Shown here: positions 19,932-30,518 of the stretch, piece after piece
Layout of the letters: each line of letters starts with the position of its first letter
Numbering within the stretch: the first letter of the stretch is position 1
The notes under the pieces: generated by a model
Databases searched by the model: none
What the model was told of the DNA's origin: nothing
What the model saw: only the letters and a program-made list of their open reading frames with translations
Assembly (NCBI GenBank): GCA_022606425.2
Contig: JAHDVF020000510.1
Span: forward strand, 648,566-712,565
Length of the DNA: 64,000 nt
Reading direction: 5' to 3'
From: Lepidostoma basale
Taxonomy: Eukaryota; Arthropoda; Insecta; Trichoptera; Lepidostomatidae
Translations under genes and position numbers: made by a program

Positions 19932-20000
19932 TAACTAACTAACTAACCATTTTGCCGTCTCTCCGGAGGAGTAAGCAGAAAGAATGGCTCGTCACATTAT
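19932..20000 (-). mobile_element. RTE-1 3' tail fragment
   Basis: ACTAACTAACTAACCATTTT plus the GCCGTCTCTCCGGAGGAGTA block, about 65 bp only. Confidence 0.6.
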
Positions 20001-20084
20001 AATATATTTGGAGTGTAATGATATAATGAAGGGTTTGGAGGTTATGCAGCGGGAGCAGAATGAAGTGAACGTAATTTAAAAAAA

Positions 20085-20265
20085 TATCGGCAAAAAGATT
20101 TCTTATTTAGAATCAGAAATAAATTGGATATAAATAGTAGAAAGCTGGTCTATAGTGCTTTAATATTGCCTCACTCAAATTATTGTTCTTCTGTATTGTT
20201 CTTCTGAATTGTTTTTAGCAAATAAAGGAGATATTGATAAACTACAGGTTTTACAGAACTGTTAA
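20085..20265 (+). mobile_element. CR1/Jockey-type LINE C-terminal fragment
   Basis: The forward frame reads SRKLVYSALILPHSNYCSS and, after a break, NKGDIDKLQVLQN. This is the conserved segment that follows the RT in CR1/Jockey elements. Confidence 0.5.
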
Positions 20266-20287
20266 CTTGTTGTATACATTTTTTTTC

Positions 20288-20705
20288 TTTTTAATATCTT
20301 TTTCTTCTTCTTCCTTGTTGTAGGTCTGTTCTCCAGAGGGTTGCTCCTCCTGTGTGGTGGATTCCCAGCTGCCCTTCCATCTTTTAGGAGGACTTCCACG
20401 AGGACGAGTCAAGTGAGACTGATTATGTAATGCAATATATGACATGACCGTACCAGTCGCTCCTTCGTTGTGTCTCCATCTTATAATATCCTCAACCTCA
20501 CATACATATCTCTTATTATTCTGGTGTTCCTCACGCGATCTCTTAGTTTTTGCCTGCTATCGTCCTCAGTATCTTCATTTCGGAAGTCCTCAAGACTTGT
20601 TTGGTCCTGACTGTATCTGCCCTTGCTTCGACGCCATATGTTATTATTGGTCTTACGCATGCTTTATAGATTCTCATCTTACTCTTAATGGCATGTCATA
20701 TATAG
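20288..20705 (-). mobile_element. RTE-2-like LINE 3' end
   Basis: Reverse strand: SYIALHNQSHLTRPRGSPPK and RWKGSW with an AAGAAGAAG tail complement at 20290-20310. The upstream part (TLRPIM, IYKACVRPI-like) is broken by frameshifts. Confidence 0.65.
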
Positions 20706-20946
20706 AGATAGACCTCTTTGGATGCAATTATAGCGAATTCGTGAATATCCTTAGGGTAAGAGCATCAATAAAATAATTGGTATATTTAAATTCATATGGT
20801 TTTATGTATATTTTATTTGATGTTTTTTTAGTCGCTCTTGACATCGATTTGGCTCGCACTGTAAATAATAATAATAATAAAATGTATAAAAACCGAATCA
20901 AATCAATTGAAATACAAATAGGGTATACTTAACCCAACGACATATA

Positions 20947-22232
20947 TTAGGTCCTTACATATGAAATTGGCGTTTTGTATGGGAGGAACATGAAGTTGAT
21001 TTTTTTAAAATATAATATATTTATTTAATCAAAGTATGTACCATTGCTATCTATGCACTTTTGCCATCTCATAGGTAGTTCATCGATCCCTTTACTAAAA
21101 AAAACATTCGGACGGGAATCAATAAAATCTTTGAAGTCGGTTTGGACTGCTCCATCGGAGTTGAATTTTTTCCCTTGCAAGAAGTTATCCAAATTTCGAA
21201 AAAAATAGTTATCTGATGGGGCAAGGTCCGGAGAGTACGGTGGATGTCTTAGACATTCCAATTGAAGCTCTTCTAATTTGGTAGCCGTCTGTTGTGCAGT
21301 GTGTGATCTAGCGTTATCATGAAGCAGCAGTGGCCTAGAGCGATTAACCAGCCTCGGTTGTTTAGCAGCTAGCTTTTCCATCATGGTTTGCAGTTGCTGA
21401 CAATAGACATCTGCCGTAATCGTCTGGCCAGATTTAAGAAAGCTGTAGTGAACGACACCAGCACTAGTCCACCAAACGCTCACAAGTAACTTTTTTGGAG
21501 TCAATTTTCGCTTGGGGCATGGTTTGGCTGGTTCGGCAGGGTTCAGCCATTGCGATGAGCGCTTCCGATTATCATACAGGATCCACTTATCATCACAGGT
21601 AATGATTCGATTCAAAATCCCTTCATTATTGTGCCGGTTGAGTAATGCAACGCAGCAGTCAACGCGCGTTTGTTGATTTGCTTCACTCAATTCGTGAGGT
21701 ACCACCTTTCAAGCTTTTTCACCTTCCCAATTTGCTTCAAGTGGATTAAAACAGTTTTATCACTAACACCGCAGCCTGCAGCTAACTCGGACGTGGTTTG
21801 CGATGGATCCGCTTCCACAATAGCCTTCAATTCTTCATTATCAACTTTGGTCTCCGGCCGTCCACGGGGCTTGTTCTGCAGGTCGAAATTTCCAGAACGA
21901 AAACGTTGAAACCAAAAACGCACTGTGTTTTCTTTTGCGGCACCGTCGCCATACACATCATTAATCCTTCGAGCCGTTTCTGCAGCACCGGTGCCACGGT
22001 GGAACTCGTACTCGCAAATAACGCGATATTTCAAGTTTTCCATTTTGTAAACTGAGTGATACAAAGAAAAAAAACAATTGAGGAAAAAACAAATGAGTTA
22101 TAATTTTCGAAACACAAATACTTGAGTAAATAGCTGTATAAATTTGAATTTGGAATTCCTAACCAAAGAGAAGATATTTGAGATCAAAGTTGCCAGTACG
22201 GCAAAACGCCAATTTCATATGTAAGGACCTAA
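20947..22232 (-). mobile_element. Complete mariner element
   Basis: 31 bp terminal inverted repeats (TTAGGTCCTTACATATGAAA then TTGGCGTTTTG) lie at 20947-20977 and 22202-22232 and match perfectly. TA flanks both ends (20945-20946 and 22233-22234). The length of 1286 bp is normal for mariner. It encodes a transposase in two overlapping frames. Confidence 0.9.
21025..22064 (-). pseudogene. mariner transposase, one frameshift
   Basis: The first frame (22064 to 21687) is the N-terminal helix-turn-helix pair (RFWFQRFRSGNFDLQNKPRG, ELAAGCGVSDKTVLIHLKQIGK). The second frame (21705 to 21025) is the catalytic domain, with ITCDDKW, LLHDNARSH and PPYSPDLAPSD. Second and third Asp are 34 residues apart, the mariner DD34D spacing. 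The frames part at the WVPHEL motif, where the sequence reads TGGTACCT and one G appears missing. Otherwise about 345 codons are open, so the loss is recent. Confidence 0.85.
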
Positions 22233-22462
22233 TATTTAAAGACTTTTCCATGTGTTCGACAATGTATTATGACGTCATTGAAAATATTGGCACGTAGTAA
22301 AAGTAGCTTACTCAGACAAACTCTCTTGTCTGTCTATATATCCAAGTTTGTATTAAGTGGCAGTTCAATATAAAAGGGGTTCATGTCAAATTTCAATACA
22401 TATGAACATTTTATTAAATAGTACATTGTTTTGGCCGAAACACTATGATACTTTAACATCAT

Positions 22463-23095
22463 AACTAACTAACTAACTAACCATCACGCCGTCTTCCAGA
22501 TGTAGGCAGAAAAAATGGACTGCCACACATTTCTTCCCTGAAATATTTCTCTGGCTTCCTTTATTCCTTTATATAATCCTATTTCATACATCGTGTCATG
22601 CACGTCGATTTCTCTAATTCCTCACATGGCCGACATCCAATATTTGATTTATTTGATCGTGCCACGTTTTCCTCGGTCTTCCTCTATTTCTGGTTCTATT
22701 TACATCATTAACATATAATTTTTTTACCATTCTTTCTTCATTCAATCTTTCCATATGTCCATCTTAATGATCCTTTCATTATTTTGTTCATGACACCATT
22801 ATTCGCACTGCATTCACTTCTTATATTTTCATTCGACACTCTATCATACACAGAGTATCCACACATTCGTCTAAGAGATCTCATTTCTACTGCGTTTATT
22901 CTACTTTCATCCTTCTTTTGCCAGTTCTATGCTTCGCTTCCATACATAAGGGTCGGTAGAAGAACACCATTGTGCACTGCCATTCTAGCTTTTTTGGATA
23001 GGCTTTTGAAAAACAAACTTGTAAACATACTACCTAAATATACGAACTCACGATGTATGTTTTTAAAATGCAACATGAACACCTCGCGCTTTTAA
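22463..23095 (-). mobile_element. RTE-1 LINE 3' end, long copy
   Basis: The complement of (GTTA)n at 22463 is followed by the reverse-strand C-terminus through HMER, SLRRMCG and YGSEAW, and further upstream to about 23095 (AVHNGVLLPT, LGSMFT-type region). Many frame breaks. Confidence 0.75.
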
Positions 23096-23099
23096 GATT

Positions 23100-23340
23100 A
23101 CAAATTGCCGAAGATATGGGTCGCACAATGGGTTACCTGACCTAATAAATCACGACCCGTCCCCAGTGCCGGCAGCTCATTGTGTGAGGCCGCTGGACAC
23201 GGGTGACAGGCGTTTAACATTCTATTCATACTGCACCGCAAAATAATATTTTATGTACCCGCCACCTATCTCCTGGATGGCCGCAACCGCACGCTTACAC
23301 ACCCCTGAACACAATTCAAAGGGCGCCCCGTGAATCTACA
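23100..23340. other. GC-richer unassigned block
   Basis: Contains GACCCGTCCCCAGTGCCGGC and GCCGCTGGACACGGG-like text with no reading frame of note. A similar AT/GC contrast occurs at 25980-26200. Possibly an unknown repeat. Confidence 0.3.
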
Positions 23341-23520
23341 ACTGCATTTTCTTTTTCTTTTTCAGCCTTCTTCTCTCAACTGCTAAATATAAGCCTCTAT
23401 CATTTTCTTCCACTTGTCCCTGTCTTGTCCCTTCCGCATCCAGGTCGTTCCAGATATTCAGGAAATTTCGTCAGTCCATATTTTAAGTGGCCATCCGACA
23501 CTTCTTTTCTTTGTATAAGG
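23340..23520 (-). mobile_element. RTE-type LINE 3' end
   Basis: The reverse complement ends GAAGAAGGCTGAAAAAGAAA and upstream carries a degraded W...DRDKWKK-type C-terminus, as in RTE-3 and RTE-4 copies. Confidence 0.45.
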
Positions 23521-23599
23521 CCTCCACTGAAGTATTTATTTTTATTTTATGTACACAACAGGTCGTTTGGACCCAATTACTGTGTACAATTTTTTATTT

Positions 23600-23790
23600 T
23601 TTAGTTATTATATTGATTCTCGTGACATGTGATAGGTAGCCAATCTATCGCCTTTTTATTGTCACGAGAATTCTACGCCAGACGAAAGACAGTGTGACGG
23701 TCACACTGCCATCGCCGGGAATCGAACCCAGAACCTTCGGAATGGGAATCAGAGCTCTTACCACTCTGCCGCGAAGGTCGTCTTGCTAAC
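23600..23790 (-). repeat. tRNA-derived SINE
   Basis: The reverse strand has the A box (GCAGAGTGGTAAG context) and B box (complement of GGGAATCGAACCC), plus the shared body ending near 23600. Confidence 0.75.
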
Positions 23791-23814
23791 ATACATGTCT
23801 TAAACGGAACTCAT

Positions 23815-24545
23815 ATGGGTGGCCTCTCCTCAACGACAACATCTTCTAGATTCTGACCCTTTGAAAATAGGAGGGATAGAAATATCTACTTCAAAGAGTT
23901 TAAACTTTCTAGGTGTTCATTTGGATGGTAATCTGTCTTACGATACGCACATATCAGGGCTTGTTAAGTCTGGTTTCTTCCAACTGAGACAGCTAAAGCA
24001 TATAAAGAGATATTTACCTATTGATGAAGCTAGGACCCTCGTAAATTCTTTTGTAGTGTCACTTTTAGATGATTGCAACCGAATGTACGCTGAATTGCCA
24101 AATAATCAATTAAGCAGAATACAAAGCGTATTCAATGCTGCTGCCCGATTGATTATGGGGCAACAAACATATTGTCATATCACACCGCTCCTGAAGGAAC
24201 TGCACTGGCTTAAAATCCGAGAGGGAGTAAAATACCAATTGTGTTTTACAGTGTTTAAGGTTCGACACCAGAGAGCGCCAGCGTATATTTTGGACCTCTG
24301 CGTGACGTAAATGCCAACGGAAAGGCAACGTTCACTCTGATCAGTAGAAAAAAATGCGAATAACATTACGATTCCAGTCAGAACTAATCAATCAAGTTTC
24401 TACGATCATTCTTTCAGCGTTGCGGGTCCGTTGGCGTGGAAAAGCCCCCATGTTAGTATTAAGTATGAGAATATTGAGGTTAAATTTAAGAAACTACTAA
24501 AGACTGCACTGTTTGGTCAGTCTTTTCCTAGTGCGCCCTTGGAGT
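23815..24545 (+). mobile_element. CR1/L2-type LINE C-terminal region
   Basis: The frame has KSLNFLGVHLDGNLSYDTHI, RIQSVFNAAARLIMG, LKELHWLKIREGVKYQLC and APAYILDL. After a break it continues SFSVAGPLAWKS, FKKLLKTALFG and a stop at about 24545. These are hallmark post-RT motifs of CR1/L2 elements. A related antisense piece is at 54375-54460. Confidence 0.75.
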
Positions 24546-24877
24546 AATTGATTTAACAGAACGGCGCACTTAAAATATAGATTTTTATAAATAACTAGAT
24601 AATGCCGGCATGAGTTGCAATGCCTTTTTCAATTATTTCTGTTATTTGTTTGAAGTACTCAAAACAGACACATTTGACATTAGACAATTAAATGTCAATG
24701 ATGTTTTTGTTTGTTTCGTAAATCAAATTTGAAAAAGTTCATTCAAGTGCTTTGGGGTCTACAATATTTTAGTACTTCCGTCATCTGTATTTTTTTTCGG
24801 CTGTCGTTCTTGTGAACATGCAACAAATAATTAATCATGTTAAAATTATAAATTTGTCAGATGCAATCCACAGACTT

Positions 24878-24922
24878 GAAGCGATTGACCTTATACCTTG
24901 TGGATATAAGGTCAATCGCTTC
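24878..24922. repeat. Hairpin, 17 bp perfect stem
   Basis: GAAGCGATTGACCTTAT pairs exactly with ATAAGGTCAATCGCTTC across an 11-base gap. The right arm is where the Jockey-B copy begins, so it may be an inverted start made during insertion. Confidence 0.7.
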
Positions 24923-25945
24923 TCATCAATGATATATCAAATGTAATTGAGTCTTCAAAATTTCTCTTATTTGCTGATGATTTAAAAAAATTCAGTGAAA
25001 TTCAGTCTCCTTCAGACTGCATTATCTGCAGCGCGATATACAAAGCATCATGCAATGGAGTAAACATAATAAATTGTTCTTCAACATATCCAAGTGTTTT
25101 GTAATGTCGTTTACATGAGCAACTAAAACAATATACTTCAGATATCTAATGGATGAAGCCCAGATAGAAAGAGCTTCGACGTCCATGGATCTCGGGGTGT
25201 TGTTCGATGCTCACTTGTCGTTTATTCTTCCCATAACTTCACTATGTAATAGCTACCTCAAAATGCTTGGTTTTGTCATTAGAAACGCCAAGATCTTTCG
25301 TAATATTCAGGTGTTGAAGCTGCTGTATAACTCTCTGGTGGGAAGTTGGTTGGAATTTAGTTCCATTATCTGAGCGCCGCATGAGGTTCGATATTCCCTG
25401 ATGGTGGAGAGGGTGCAGAAAAAATTTCTGCGATACCTCTATCTTAGGGAGTATGGATATTACCCGTGGCTCTTTCCAACTGATTTCTTGCTAGGGATGC
25501 TAGGCTACCAGTCACTCGAGAGGAGACGAGACATTCACATGGGTGTCCATTTCTTTCGACTGATAGGCGGTTGTGTACACAACTCAGAAATCCTGAGTGA
25601 TGTAGGTATGTTCGTCCCTGATAATTATCTTCGACAAAGGGACCATAGATTGTTTTATCTCCCACGATGCAGAACCAACCTGCCAATGGTTATGCCGGTA
25701 GGTAGAGCATTATCTTTGCTTAATCGTATCACCTCGGAGTTTGACATATTTTGTGATAGTTTGGCTCATCTGAGGGAAGTACTATCTTTATTATAATTGT
25801 ATGGTATATTTATTTTATTAATTTGTCATGCATCTTTTGTTTTTCGCTCTTTTTATTAATCTATTATGTAAAACTTATTATTGTGTATCTCTAACTTCTG
25901 TAATGCTTTAGATATGTTTAAAATAAATAAATGAAAATGAAATGT
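24915..25945 (+). mobile_element. Jockey-B LINE 3' part
   Basis: Starts inside the RT palm (IESSKFLLFADDLKKF). The post-RT region follows in open stretches (STSMDLGVLFDAHLSF, KMLGFVIRNAKIF, ERVQKKFLRYLYLREYG, CRTNLPMVMPVGRA) with an internal stop near 25372. The tail is AAATAAATAAATGAAAATG. Confidence 0.8.
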
Positions 25946-26367
25946 TTGAGGCGTAAGTCACAAGTTTGTTTTAGGCGTAAGTCAAAAGATATTCCCCCCG
26001 CCCCTGATAGTTAAGTAAGAACCCTTGATGTATGGCGGTGCCGGCTTATTATCTGTCACACACCTTTCATACAGAGCCCCGGTCCTCGGGTCGGGCGATG
26101 ACAAAACTCCCCTGACGTCTGTATTTGTTGCCATTGTGTCACCATTAACTTTTCCGTGCGCGGCCGCCGGGGCCACAATGGGATTCCTTCTGAGGTGGTT
26201 CTGAAACTGGATACCGCAATCAAGGGTACTTGCATATTGTTACATATATTGTATTAAAAAAAAAATAAACTTGTATTTTACAATCACCAACATTTTAAGA
26301 TTATTAATTGCCACATTATTCTATCATAATGCACTCCTCTTATCAAAATCATAAAATCAAAAAAGTA
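25946..26367. other. Unassigned sequence with GC-richer block
   Basis: 25980-26200 is notably GC-rich (GTGCGCGGCCGCCGGGGCCA) and has no LINE motif on either strand. It could be an old host or repeat fragment. Confidence 0.3.
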
Positions 26368-26780
26368 AACTAACTAACTAACTTAACATCACGCCGTCTC
26401 CCCGAGGGAGTAGGCAGAAATAAACCAACTAAATAATCCTTTGATTGTTTTGTTCATAACACCATCATTCTCACCGCATTAACTTCCAATATATTCATTC
26501 GACACTCTATCATACACAGAATATTCACACATTCGTCAAAGAGATCTCATTTCTACTGCATTTATTCTACTTTCATCCTTCTTTTGCCAAGTTCCATCAC
26601 TTTGTTGCCTGCCCCAACCCTTCTTTCAATATCCCTCTCCACTCGTCCATCTTATGTTAACAAACTACCCAAATACAAGAACTCATCTTGCACCGAATTT
26701 TCACCATTCACGCTAATGTTGCAGACTGTCGTGATTTCTTCTTTTTCAAAAATCATTACCTTAGACTTATTCACATTCAT
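26368..26780 (-). mobile_element. RTE-1 LINE, internally deleted
   Basis: The complement of (GTTA)n and the CGCCGTCTCCCCGAGGG block jumps at about 26425 to the SVMNK region, then SLRRMC, then further upstream to the SKVMIFEKEE-type block near 26760. About 250 bp of the usual C-terminus is missing. Confidence 0.65.
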
Positions 26781-27024
26781 CATCAGATCATTTCGGATGC
26801 ATATCTTATACATACTATTCACCAGGACTTAGTAGTTCGTGCTCGTTTTTTTAAATCGTACACAAACACTTTTCTGCGCTTTTCACAAAACATGTTTTTT
26901 TTATTATTATTTTTTTCTTTCATTATTTACAATGAACTTCAACCACGAAATATCGATTAACTACATTAATAATATAAATAAGTAAAATTGTAAAAAATCT
27001 TTTTAAATGCATATTTAGTTTAAA

Positions 27025-27375
27025 CAAAAAACATCACAAAAAACGCGCTCAGAGTGTCAGAAATGAAGACGCTCAGAAATATATCTGACAAGACACTGCA
27101 AGCGAGGATAAGGAATACACGAATAAGTGAGATATGCGAGGTCGAGGATGTCGTTAGGTGGGGAAAGCAAAGGAGAAGATACTGGTATGCACACGTGAAG
27201 AGAATGGATCCAACCAGACTCCCCTTCGTTGTGTTGCACGGCCAGCCTCATGGTAGACGACCCCTGGGCAGACCACCAAAGAGATGGATCGACAGCTAGG
27301 AATCGATTTCACAGGAGGTGATTTATTCTTAAGAAAGAGGCTACCAGGCCTACACTAATAATAATAATAATAAGA
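27025..27375 (+). mobile_element. RTE-2-like LINE 3' end
   Basis: The frame SEMKTLRNISDKTLQARIRN, VRWGKQRRRYWYAHVKRM and GRPPKRWIDS is followed by an (AAT)n-(AAG)n tail. An inverted copy of this end plus its downstream linker lies at 30515-30215. Confidence 0.75.
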
Positions 27376-27459
27376 AGATTTAGTTTGAATCCATTAATGT
27401 TTGTGTCTTCGACCGGTTGATTCTGGTAGCACTACATTAATATTATCCATTTCTTTAGA

Positions 27460-27840
27460 ATAATCAGGGGATATTTCGAGAACTCGGTCGTGCAAGAGGG
27501 TGTTGGTCTTTTTGTCCCTGATAGATAACCCCGACCGCACAGCCCAGATTGTTTTACCTACCGGCCGCCAGAACTAATCTGCCTCTTGTGACACCGGTGG
27601 GAACAGCAATTAGTCTGCTGAACGCGGTCTCCTCGGAGATCGACGTCTTTCGTTTTAGTGAAAGTACGCTCAGAAGACAAATTCTCTTGACTTTAGAGAG
27701 TATCTTGTCTTCCTAATGTCGAACCATCTCTAATGCTTTCCTGGTATTATGTTGTATTTTTATAATAGTTTACCTGTACTCAATAGATGCCTTAAACATT
27801 TTGCTGTTTGTAATGTCTTTTGAGTTAATAAACTCATTGA
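27460..27840 (+). mobile_element. Jockey-A LINE 3' end
   Basis: GGGGATATTTCGAGAACTCG through the ..VTPVGTAISLLN.. and ILLTLESILSS blocks to AATAAACTCATTGAATTTG, where the TGATT tail is mutated. Frame breaks upstream. Confidence 0.7.
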
Positions 27841-27869
27841 ATTTGTTCTATATTCTCCATACTATGTGT

Positions 27870-28290
27870 TATAATGCTTTATTTGTCTTTTTATTTTTTA
27901 CACACTTTGTTTATACAACACTTACATTAAAAATAATAAAATTACATAGACATGTTTTGGACAACCAGTGATACATATTATTAAGTTACACATTAAAAAT
28001 ATTATAAAATTGTTTACATGATCTGACAGATGTTATAAATATTTATTTTGGAATGTTTATGCTTTTGTTATAACAAATATTATGATTAAATTTAAAATTT
28101 AAAATAATCATTAAATGCTTTTATTGGGGTTCAGGTAATTACTAACAACAAAGGAAATAAATCAAAGATTGGATTTATTTGATTATTTATAATATTTTCT
28201 TTATTTTTAATTGCTTTTTTAATTTCTAAAATTTAAAGATTGCTCAAAGTTATATTTCTAATATAAACATGCAAAATTTCAACGCCATAA
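27870..28290 (-). repeat. Repeat carrying the unoccupied site of the 5126-5750 transposon
   Basis: 28050-28290 runs parallel to 4978-5123 plus 5753-5850 with no 625 bp insert: AAATCAAAGATTG is followed at once by GATTTATTTGATTATTTA. The outer part (27870-28040) shares blocks with the 5895-6075 region. Confidence 0.6.
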
Positions 28291-28737
28291 TTTGATTTGA
28301 TTTGAAATATTTTGAAGTTATAATGTCTTAGAAACAGTGCGCTAATTTATAAAAAAATCGCTCAAAACAAAGATTTAAATTCGAATAACTTTTTAGCACT
28401 TTTCACAAAACATGTTTTTACAGTGACGTAGAAAAAAAAGTTTTTCTTTTGTTACGTTATATAACTACCATCGTCTTAGGAAGTTGTTTTGATATCAAAA
28501 GCAAGCGGCGTCCTTTGTCGATTGTTTAGAACGTGTATATCTGCTTTCGTATTTTACACCCCGTAAAGCAAAATGATTCTGTTTGGTTTCTATACAATTC
28601 TTTATCACACATAAGTGGTTTGTTATATTTTATAGATTCAGAATCATATATATGACCTCATAATATCCTGGTCGATTTAAGGTGTTACACCACCCTGACG
28701 CTAGAAAAAATAGGCATAAAAATAAAATTAATTTTTT
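28291..28737. other. Unassigned sequence
   Basis: AT-rich, no motif recognised. Confidence 0.35.
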
Positions 28738-28799
28738 GGGAATTAATTAAACATTGTTTAGACCACTTTTTTAATAAAAAAAATATTAAAATACACTTT

Positions 28800-29183
28800 T
28801 TTGCCAAATGTCTGTTTTTAAGTGGCGTATACAAAATTAAATGTAAAGAGTGTGATGCTTTTTACATAGGCAAAACAGGACGACATTTTAAAACACGTAT
28901 CAATGAACATAAACAAGCTTTCACCAAACATTCTGTTTTTTCTGAGATGGCTAACCATTGTATTAAATTTGGCCATAGTTTCGGTAGAAATGACCCAAAA
29001 TTTCTACACACAGCTAATAATAACAATAAATTAAACAAACTTGAAAATTTGGAAATCCTCAAGTCGGTGAAATTGGGTGAAAATATAATAAATAATCAGA
29101 TTCCTCCTTTTACTCCTTTCTCCTTAAATACTTTGTCTACATTTAATCTCCCAAACTCCCATTCCCAACCAAATGCAAATTAA
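28800..29183 (+). CDS. GIY-YIG endonuclease domain of a Penelope-like element
   Basis: The open frame reads GVYKIKCKECDAFYIGKTGR, that is GIY-type GVY, a CxxC pair and YIG with Lys/Thr/Gly-Arg. FKTRINEHKQAF (catalytic Arg and Glu region) follows, then a C-terminal tail with HC..FGHSF and LNKLENLEILKSVK, typical of PLE proteins. It ends in TAA at 29181-29183. The upstream side runs straight into the inverted repeat, so the protein is 5' truncated and lacks the reverse transcriptase. The domain nicks DNA during insertion of the element. Confidence 0.8.
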   Translation, partial: FAKCLFLSGVYKIKCKECDAFYIGKTGRHFKTRINEHKQAFTKHSVFSEMANHCIKFGHSFGRNDPKFLHTANNNNKLNKLENLEILKSVKLGENIINNQIPPFTPFSLNTLSTFNLPNSHSQPNAN

Positions 29184-29421
29184 TCATTATTTATTAATTT
29201 TTATATAAATTATTTCTTTTCAAATGTATGTTTTTACTAAATTATATTATCATCATGTATTATTATTATTTAATGTTATTTATTATTTTACTGTTAAAAA
29301 ATAATTGTTAGTACCTACTTATAACAAATAGCCCAACTTAATTTTAAATTTTAAATTTTTGTATCGAATTTTAAATGCGTTTTTTATTAGTCTTTCTTTG
29401 TTTTGTTTTTGTTATATTTTT

Positions 29422-29462
29422 TACACCTGAAGATGGAGGTATCCTCTGAAACATGTCGTGTA
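29422..29462 (+). ncRNA. Type I hammerhead-like self-cleaving ribozyme
   Basis: In order: stem I strand TACAC (29422-29426), core CTGAAGA (29427-29433), an extra T, stem II G-GAGG/CCTC-T with a TAT loop, GAAAC (29448-29452), a minimal self-complementary stem III (ACATGT) and cleavage triplet GTC (29455-29457). GTGTA follows and pairs exactly with TACAC. All conserved hammerhead core positions are present. The one-base insertion between CTGAAGA and stem II is unusual. The short palindromic stem III would favour a dimeric fold. Confidence 0.6.
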
Positions 29463-29689
29463 TTTTAATATTTTTTTATTAAAAAAGTGGTCTAAACAAT
29501 GTTTAATTAATTCCCAAAGTAGATTACTATGGAATTCCACAGTGTTAATGCCTTAACTTTCAATAAGTTGATAAAATTAATTATTATTTATTTTACTTAC
29601 TTGCTTATTTCTTACTTCCTATGGCCATACAACTCTTAAAGAGTTTTTGCCTCCTTGATAATTTTTCGCCAAGATCCTCGATCTTGCGC

Positions 29690-29815
29690 TCTGCGCACTC
29701 TGCCACGAAGGCCGCCGAGGTATATTACTTCTTTCAAATAATGAAAGTGATGTTAAGATGGTTTATACACGTGGAAAGAATTAATAGAGACGGAGTGTTG
29801 AAGAAAGTACTCGTA
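29690..29815 (+). mobile_element. SINE scrap plus RTE-1 scrap
   Basis: CACTCTGCCACGAAGGCCGC is a SINE head in reverse. From about 29735 the + strand reads a degraded LRWFIHVERIN, an RTE-1 HMERM-block fragment, ending at the Jockey-A tail. Confidence 0.45.
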
Positions 29816-29817
29816 TA

Positions 29818-30215
29818 TCAAATCAAATCAAATCAGTTTATTTACTCAAAAGACATTAAAAACAGCATAAATGTTTAAGGCATCTATTGAGTACAGGTAA
29901 AATATTATATACATACAACATAATACCAGGAATGCATTAGAGATGGTTCGACATTAGGAAGACAAGATACTTTCTAAAGTCAAGAGTATTTGTCTCCTGA
30001 ACGTTCCTTCACTAATATGAAAGACGTCGATCTCCGAAGAGTTTAGCAGACAAATTGCTATTCCCACCGGTGTCACCAGAGGCAGATTGGTTCTGGCAGC
30101 CGGTAGGTAAAACAATCTGTGCTGTCGCTGTCGGAGATATCTATCGGGGACAAAAAGACCAACATCCTCCAGTACGGTCGAGTTCTCGAAATATCCCATG
30201 ATGAATCTAAATAAA
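29818..30215 (-). mobile_element. Jockey-A LINE 3' end
   Basis: The complement of TGATT repeats at 29818-29838, then a reverse frame with LFVPDRYLRQRQHRLFYLPA, ARTNLPLVTPVGIAI and LLTLESILSS. It is continuous with a linker to the RTE-2-like end at 30297. Confidence 0.75.
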
Positions 30216-30296
30216 TGTAGTGTAGTATTTATTAATATAGTGCTACCAGAATCTACCAGTCGAAGACACACACATTAGTGAATTTAAACTAAATAT

Positions 30297-30518
30297 TCTT
30301 CTTCTTCTTCTTATTCTTAGTGTAGGCCTAGTGGCCTGTTTCTTAAGAGGAATTGGCCTCATGCGAAGTCGGCTCCCAGCTGTCGATCAATCTCTTTGGT
30401 GGTCTACCCGGGGGTCGTCTACCATGGGGCTGGCCGTGCAACACAATGAAGGGGAGTCTGGATGGATCCATTCTCCTCACGTGTGCATACCAGTTTCTTC
30501 TTCTTTGCCTTCCCCACC
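30297..30518 (-). mobile_element. RTE-2-like LINE 3' end
   Basis: The complement of (AAG)n at 30300-30312. The reverse frame gives WGRQRRRNWYAHVRRMDPSR and GRPPKRLIDSWE. It is nearly the same as 27140-27375 in inverted orientation. Confidence 0.7.

Larger units (their letters stand above)
28738..29515 (+). mobile_element. Penelope-like element 3' unit with inverted ends
   Basis: A 58 bp inverted repeat (GGGAATTAATTAAACATTGT, TTAGACCACTTTTTTAATAA and on) lies at 28738-28796 and 29457-29515, with one base of length difference. Between the arms are a GIY-YIG endonuclease reading frame and a hammerhead-like ribozyme. The RT part is missing. Inverted flanking repeats, GIY-YIG and hammerheads are known traits of Penelope-like elements. 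Confidence 0.75.

Noticed and set aside
26584..26960. Two overlapping + strand frames of 82 and 90 codons
   Set aside because: They are antisense shadows of the reverse RTE-1 fragment and of T-rich sequence.
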